37,648 nucleotides of DNA, from positions 1-37,648 of the forward strand of contig NZ_JADEWI010000068.1 of NCBI RefSeq assembly GCF_015207705.1, read 5' to 3'. Below, piece after piece: positions 33,391 through 37,648 of this stretch (the stretch's first letter is position 1; the number at the start of each line of letters is the position of its first letter). The DNA comes from Nostoc sp. LEGE 06077 (GTDB taxonomy: Bacteria; Cyanobacteriota; Cyanobacteriia; Cyanobacteriales; Nostocaceae). The notes under the pieces are model-generated. The model worked only from the letters and a program-made list of their open reading frames with translations, searched no databases and was not told the origin of the DNA. The position numbers were made by a program, and so were the translations under genes.

Positions 33391-33481
33391 AGGACTTACG
33401 CAAAACACCTCTCAAACTCTCATTTCTCCGTGACCTCAGCGTCTCTGTAGTTCGATTTTCCGTAGCCTGTGCGTAAGTCCT
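33391..33481. mobile_element. MITE-like element with AGGACTTACGCA ends (91 bp)
   Basis: Perfect 12-bp terminal inverted repeats, AGGACTTACGCA (33391-33402) and TGCGTAAGTCCT (33470-33481), surround 67 bp containing TCTCCGTGACCTCAGCGTCTCTG. No coding capacity, so non-autonomous. The 'aggacttacgca' end is one I remember as widespread in Nostocales. Confidence 0.75.
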
Positions 33482-33631
33482 GTTTGATTTGAATCAGCAA
33501 CCCACAACTTTGCAAATTTGATATTTGACAGATTTTTCCAGTTTCAGCCAGCCGAAAATCATATATGCTGAATTTTTGTATGTTAACTGTATTGATCAAG
33601 AAGATTCTAGGCTAAAAACTGAGAAAAATCT

Positions 33632-34912
33632 GTGCTGGATATCAAGCAAATACGGGAAAATCCGCAATTAGTGCAAGAACGGTTGAATAGTCGTAGCGGT
33701 AATTATGACATTCAGCCGATATTAGGGTTAGACAAGCAACAACGAGAATTGGAGATGAACCGCAGTCAACTCCAAGCTCGGAGTAACGAAATTGGTAAAC
33801 TTGTTGGGCAGAAGATGAAATCTGGTGTTAATCCCCAAGACCCAGAAATTCAAGCTTTGCGTGATGAAGGTAATTCCATTAAAGCTCAGTTGAGTGAACT
33901 GGAACCAAAAGAAAAAGAACTGAAGGCTCAAATTACCCAGCTTGTACTAGCTTTACCCAACTTACCGAGTGACTCCACACCTGTAGGTAAAGGTGAGGAA
34001 GAGAATTTAGAAGTACGACGTTGGGGTGATGAGTACTTACCTCAGAACCCGAACATTCTACCGCACTGGGAAATTGGCGAAAAACTAGGCATTCTCAACT
34101 TTGAGCGTGCTGTAAAAGTTGCCCAAAGTCGCTTTGTCAACTTAATCGGGGCTGGCGCAGCGTTAGAAAGAGCATTAATTAACTTTATGCTGAAGACGCA
34201 AACCGCAGCAGGCTATGTAGAAGTTAGTCCACCCTTATTGGTAAATACTGATTCTTTAACAGGAACAGGTCAATTACCAAAGTTTGCTGAAGAAAGTTTT
34301 AAGTGTGCTGATGATGAATTGTGGTTGATTCCTACAGCCGAAGTTCCTGTTACCAACCTCTACCGTGGAGAAATTTTAGCTGCGGAAGATTTACCAATTT
34401 ACCACTGTGCTTATACTCCTTGTTTCCGGCGAGAAGCTGGCAGTTATGGGCGAGATATGCGGGGTTTAATTCGGTTGCATCAATTCAATAAAGTTGAATT
34501 GGTGAAAGTTGTAAATCCCAGCACTTCTTTTGATGAATTGGAAAAATTAGTAGGAAATGCCGAAGCAATTTTACAGGCTTTAAAATTGCCTTACCGTGTG
34601 ATTAATCTCTGTACTGGTGATTTAGGTTTTGGCGCAACTAAAACCTATGATTTAGAAGTATGGCTACCCTCTTCTGGCAAGTATCGAGAAATTTCCAGTT
34701 GTTCTAATTGTTTTGATTTCCAAGCGCGACGGGCGGATATTCGCTTTAAGGAAGCAGGTAAAAAAGGCACACAATTTGTCCATACCCTCAACGGTTCCGG
34801 CTTGGCTGTGGGGCGGACAATGGCAGCGATTTTGGAAAATTATCAACAACCAGATGGGACTATTTTGATACCGGAAGTGCTGCAACCATTCTTAGGGCGT
34901 AAGGTGTTGTAA
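33632..34912 (+). CDS. serS: Seryl-tRNA synthetase
   Basis: SerS charges tRNA-Ser (class II synthetase). The 426 residues show the N-terminal tRNA-binding coiled coil (about 30-105, with [20 protein letters not shown]), motif 1 near [14 protein letters not shown], motif 2 [20 protein letters not shown], and motif 3 [16 protein letters not shown]. The start is GTG at 33632, giving the standard [11 protein letters not shown]-terminus. It stands alone between two GTAGAGAC palindromes, which is odd for a housekeeping gene. I recall serS lying just before rseP in related genomes. Confidence 0.97.
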   Translation: MLDIKQIRENPQLVQERLNSRSGNYDIQPILGLDKQQRELEMNRSQLQARSNEIGKLVGQKMKSGVNPQDPEIQALRDEGNSIKAQLSELEPKEKELKAQITQLVLALPNLPSDSTPVGKGEEENLEVRRWGDEYLPQNPNILPHWEIGEKLGILNFERAVKVAQSRFVNLIGAGAALERALINFMLKTQTAAGYVEVSPPLLVNTDSLTGTGQLPKFAEESFKCADDELWLIPTAEVPVTNLYRGEILAAEDLPIYHCAYTPCFRREAGSYGRDMRGLIRLHQFNKVELVKVVNPSTSFDELEKLVGNAEAILQALKLPYRVINLCTGDLGFGATKTYDLEVWLPSSGKYREISSCSNCFDFQARRADIRFKEAGKKGTQFVHTLNGSGLAVGRTMAAILENYQQPDGTILIPEVLQPFLGRKVL

Positions 34913-34931
34913 TTAGATATTTGGTGAATAA

Positions 34932-34959
34932 GTAGAGACGTTTTAAGTAATGTCTCTAC
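34932..34959 (+). terminator. GTAGAGACGTT palindrome with T-run after serS
   Basis: GTAGAGACGTT-TTAAGT-AATGTCTCTAC: an 11-bp stem with one G-U, followed two bases later by six T (34962-34967). It is the same repeat family as 33347-33375, with an extra role as a terminator for serS. Confidence 0.65.
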
Positions 34960-35004
34960 AATTTTTTATCAAGCTGTATAGAATATGCTCCCCTTTGAAA
35001 AAAG

Positions 35005-35179
35005 GCTGCTGTGTACACACAAATCAAAAATTTTCATGTTTAACCACATCCCGCCTAGAACTAAAGTCCCAGGCTAATAGCCAAAGTCCACTCAAGTGGA
35101 CTGGAATATATATATTTCTTATTGAGTCATCTTGAGATGACTTGCGATATCAGACTCGGAATTAATTCCGAGGCGGGAC
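35005..35179 (-). repeat. Palindromic dispersed element, copy C (truncated right end)
   Basis: The left end GCTGCTGTGTACACACAAATC and all internal hairpins match copies A and B: GCCTAGAAC/GTCCCAGGC, AGTCCACT/AGTGGACT, AGTCATCT/AGATGACT and CTCGGAA/TTCCGAG. After GGCGGGAC (ending 35179) the last ~35 bp, with the terminal repeat, are absent; six bases later is the stop codon of the monooxygenase. The AGTCCAC stem has grown to 8 bp here and the CTCATAGC pair has changed to CTGATATC/GCTATTAG, still pairing at seven of eight positions. Confidence 0.78.
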
Positions 35180-35185
35180 TTAATT

Positions 35186-36484
35186 CTATTTTGATAAAAT
35201 CTCTTGATTTGATTTTTTAACTTTAGCTATCCAATTTTGATATAAATTGAAAATTTCCGAGTAAGAAAGTTTGCCTTCAGCAACAAGTTCAAATAATGAA
35301 GGTAAGAAAAATTTAGGAAAGATTGGAGATAAATATTTACTCAGGCTATTCCTGAATAACAACTCAAAAAATAACTTTTTCGAGACAGGAAAAGCATAAT
35401 CACTTAATTCTACTACTGCAATGCCATCTGCTTGACGTTGAAGCGTAAACTGTTCCACAACAATGGCTAAATTATCAGAATATTCATCCAAAATTTGGTT
35501 GAAAATATTTGCGTCTTCTAATGCTGCGTTACAACCTTGACCGAGAGAGGGGGATACTCCATGCGCCGCATCTCCAATCAACAGAATGCTATCGCCTTGA
35601 TGATAGCGGTTACAGCGCACTGTCAGCACTCTGGATACAGACCGATGGGCAAATTCTTCGGCTTCTGATTCTGGTAGTATCTGCCCAATTTCTGGAAAAT
35701 TATGGCGAAAATAGTTTAATACTTCTTGTTTGGTAGCTAGTTCAGGAATTGTTTTATCCTTGTGAGGAAAGAGGATAACACCACTCCAGCTACTGTCCAT
35801 CTGATACACCAATAAAATGGTTGTAGCGTTATCTAACCGCCAAGAGTTGACTTTGCCTTGTTGCCAATTGATGCCTAATTTGGGATCTAAGGGTGGTAGA
35901 AAAATCGATTTGTAGTCATTTACAACATAATTTTGTTCACACTGAAAGTTATCTGTTTTGAGAAAACTTTCTCTGACTACTGAACGTGCGCCATCTGCAC
36001 CTATTAATAAGTCATAATCAAAGGTGATTTCCGCTTCAGAATCCAGTTGTTTAAACTTTACTTGCTTGGCGGCAAAATCTACTTGTGTACATTGATGGTT
36101 AAAGTGAAGATTGACTTGATTGCCGCCTTTGATAGTCAACTGTTCTAACAATTGAATCACCAAGCTGGTGCGGTCAAGGCTCAACTGTGAGTATTTTCTA
36201 CTAAATACCCGCGTTTTACCATTCTTTTGGTGCAGTACTGCTCCGTTGGTTTCTAAGCTGATGGCTTTAACTGCTTCCGCTAGTCCCTCAATTTGCTTTA
36301 AAGCATTTATTCCCCTTTGACTAAGGACAATAGAAAAGGTGCGCGACTTGGAGAAAGAAATGGTGCGCGGGTCACTGCGACTATCGAAAATATCGATTTG
36401 ATATTTTTCTTGACGGCGTAGCAAGTAGTGAGCGAGTAGAACTCCGCTAGGGCCAGCACCAACGATCGCTACTTTTTTCACCAT
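35186..36484 (-). CDS. FAD-dependent monooxygenase, kynurenine 3-monooxygenase-like
   Basis: The flavoprotein hydroxylates an aromatic substrate using NAD(P)H and O2. The 432 residues have the N-terminal FAD site VAIVGAGPSGVLLAHYLL (5-22), the DG motif LIGADGARSVVRE (160-172), and the GD motif SILLIGDAAHGVSPSLGQG (299-317). The RTFSIVLSQRGINAL segment (48-62) and overall shape are nearest to KMO-type enzymes, but the substrate is unknown. The last ~60 residues look amphipathic (NSLSKYLSPIFPKFFLPSLF) and may contact membrane, as in KMO. The ATG at 36484 is clear. It is 24 bp after priA on the same strand, so perhaps co-transcribed. Its 3' end abuts the truncated repeat C. Confidence 0.8.
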   Translation of the reverse strand: MVKKVAIVGAGPSGVLLAHYLLRRQEKYQIDIFDSRSDPRTISFSKSRTFSIVLSQRGINALKQIEGLAEAVKAISLETNGAVLHQKNGKTRVFSRKYSQLSLDRTSLVIQLLEQLTIKGGNQVNLHFNHQCTQVDFAAKQVKFKQLDSEAEITFDYDLLIGADGARSVVRESFLKTDNFQCEQNYVVNDYKSIFLPPLDPKLGINWQQGKVNSWRLDNATTILLVYQMDSSWSGVILFPHKDKTIPELATKQEVLNYFRHNFPEIGQILPESEAEEFAHRSVSRVLTVRCNRYHQGDSILLIGDAAHGVSPSLGQGCNAALEDANIFNQILDEYSDNLAIVVEQFTLQRQADGIAVVELSDYAFPVSKKLFFELLFRNSLSKYLSPIFPKFFLPSLFELVAEGKLSYSEIFNLYQNWIAKVKKSNQEILSK

Positions 36485-36508
36485 AATTCAACTCACAACT
36501 ACCCAACT

Positions 36509-37648
36509 TCATAATATATTCACTGGATCAACATCTATAGTCAAGCTAACGGCATCACAACATAATTCTCTGATTTCTTCCCAATTGGGTAACTGGGGTA
36601 ATTCATCTGGACTAAATTTCAACAAGATTTGCCAACGGTAACGGTTCGCTACTCGTATTACACTTGCTGGTGCTGGGCCAAGGATTTCAAAGCCTTCGTG
36701 ACTATTTAAGGCTGTCGCAATGATTTGCGCTGTATTCTGCACTTTTATCGGGTCAAGACTGCTGAGACGCAATAAAATTAACCTGCCGTAAGGCGGATAA
36801 TCTAGGTCTTGGCGTTGTGCTAATTCGGCTTGACAAAAAGATTGATAATCGTGGGTACGGACTGCTTCAATTACCTGATGTTCTGGGCTGTAGGTTTGCA
36901 CAATCACTCTCCCAGGATCATCGCCTCTCCCGGCGCGTCCGGCTACTTGGGTGAGGGTTTGAAATGCCCGTTCGCTGGCGCGGTAGTCTGATAAATGCAG
37001 CAGTCCATCAGCGGCGACAACTCCCACCAGTGTAACTTGGGGTAAGTCTAAACCTTTGGTTAACATTTGCGTCCCGACTAATAAATCGGCTTCGCCGTTA
37101 GCAAACTGAGTTAACAAGGTGCGGTGTGCGCCTTTATTGCGGGTTGTATCACTATCAAAGCGGATGAAACGCAATTGGGGAAACTGTTTAGCTAATTCTT
37201 GGGTGACGCGTTGCGTCCCACTACCAAAAAACTTTAAATAAGGCGAACTGCAATCAGGGCAGAATTGAGGATGCGATCGCCCATAATTACAGTAATGACA
37301 CCGCAATAATTGGGGCGCTCCCTCTTCTGCATGGTGATAAGCTAACGACACATCACAATGGGGACACTCCAAAACATAGCCACAATTGCGGCAAGACACA
37401 AAGGTACTATGTCCCCGACGGTGAATAAATAAAATTCCCTGTTGTCCCTTTTCTTGCAGTTGTCCTAAAGCTTCTTGCAAACTGCGACTAAATATTGACC
37501 GATTTCCCTGCTGCAATTCCAGCCGCATATCTACCACCTCAACTGGTGGTAAAGGGCGCGAGTTGATGCGTTCTGGTAATGATAAGTAATGAGTAAGTGA
37601 GGGTATAGGGGAAATTTGCTGTAAATTTTCTCCCCTGCCCCCCTGCCC
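36509..37648 (-). CDS. priA: Primosomal protein N' (PriA helicase), C-terminal part
   Basis: PriA restarts stalled replication forks by a 3'-5' helicase and by loading the primosome. The gene is partial: the frame is open to the right edge and its start lies beyond it. Visible parts are the zinc-binding cysteine cluster (CRNCGYVLECPHC, then CHYCNYG and CPDC), the FGSGTQRVTQEL junction, RFDSDTTRNKGA, and helicase motifs TQMLTKGLDLPQVTLVG and TQVAGRAGRGDDPGRV. Before RPLPPVEVVDMR (around 37523-37558) there is an in-frame low-complexity stretch (about 37570-37648) made of repeat-like DNA. The gene ends at 36509. Confidence 0.93.
   Translation of the reverse strand, partial: GQGGRGENLQQISPIPSLTHYLSLPERINSRPLPPVEVVDMRLELQQGNRSIFSRSLQEALGQLQEKGQQGILFIHRRGHSTFVSCRNCGYVLECPHCDVSLAYHHAEEGAPQLLRCHYCNYGRSHPQFCPDCSSPYLKFFGSGTQRVTQELAKQFPQLRFIRFDSDTTRNKGAHRTLLTQFANGEADLLVGTQMLTKGLDLPQVTLVGVVAADGLLHLSDYRASERAFQTLTQVAGRAGRGDDPGRVIVQTYSPEHQVIEAVRTHDYQSFCQAELAQRQDLDYPPYGRLILLRLSSLDPIKVQNTAQIIATALNSHEGFEILGPAPASVIRVANRYRWQILLKFSPDELPQLPNWEEIRELCCDAVSLTIDVDPVNIL

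Overview
The window looks like chromosomal DNA of a filamentous, heterocyst-type cyanobacterium (Nostoc/Anabaena-like order Nostocales). The octamer GCGATCGC (HIP1) is scattered through it, intergenic regions carry short heptamer-type tandem repeats and several families of dispersed palindromes, and most proteins are cyanobacterial types: a knotless phytochrome, CHASE2 cyclase, DUF928, DUF3598, a BT1 transporter, a carotenoid oxygenase, and a KdpD cut to its N-terminal half. I infer the taxon from these traits, not from a database match.

Layout. 1-515: a copy of a ~213-bp palindromic element. 0.5-2.3 kb: ftsX and a DUF3598 protein. 2.3-4.5 kb (minus strand): a small accessory patch with a 5'-truncated PIN-like remnant, a DUF5063 protein, two small proteins that may be immunity-type, and an exact 197-bp tandem duplication of a MITE-like repeat. 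4.5-8.3 kb: aat, a small conserved protein, then rpsN, nth and rseP on the minus strand. 8.9-15 kb: a potassium uptake operon kdpA-kdpB-small subunit-kdpC-truncated kdpD, followed 24 bp later by an HExxH peptidase-like gene. 16-20 kb: an unknown protein, a glutathionyl-hydroquinone reductase-like GST, a small acidic protein, a family 2 glycosyltransferase and a TIR/nucleotide-binding-like protein. 20.5-25.4 kb (minus): a 919-residue phytochrome histidine kinase, a NADAR protein and a Gfo/Idh/MocA oxidoreductase. 25.7-31.9 kb (plus): DUF928, a CHASE2 nucleotide cyclase, a BT1-family transporter and a carotenoid oxygenase. 32-35 kb: glutamate dehydrogenase and serS. 35.2-37.6 kb (minus): a KMO-like FAD monooxygenase and the C-terminal part of priA, running off the right edge.

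The best candidate for something undescribed is the ~213-bp element. It has two full copies (168-380 and 6939-7151), one truncated copy (35005-35179) and a possible end fragment at 8364-8380. It has terminal inverted repeats and a nested set of hairpins. In one strand sense the substitutions keep pairing through G-U wobbles, which suggests a structured RNA or folded-DNA element. An ORF running through it changes almost only at amino-acid-altering positions, so it is probably not coding. The truncated copy next to serS and the end fragment next to rseP fit together as two halves of one element if the 8.4-35.2 kb segment were flipped. That would also place serS directly upstream of rseP, and it suggests a ~27-kb inversion.

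Other points of note: a substrate-specifying Glu in the CHASE2 cyclase that suggests cGMP rather than cAMP; two Cys-His bilin-type GAF domains in the phytochrome kinase; a Kdp operon with a sensor fragment but no kinase; an exact GTA-N8-TAC (NtcA-type) site upstream of gdhA; and a low-complexity in-frame segment inside priA. No tRNA, rRNA, CRISPR array, intact transposase or plasmid origin was seen.
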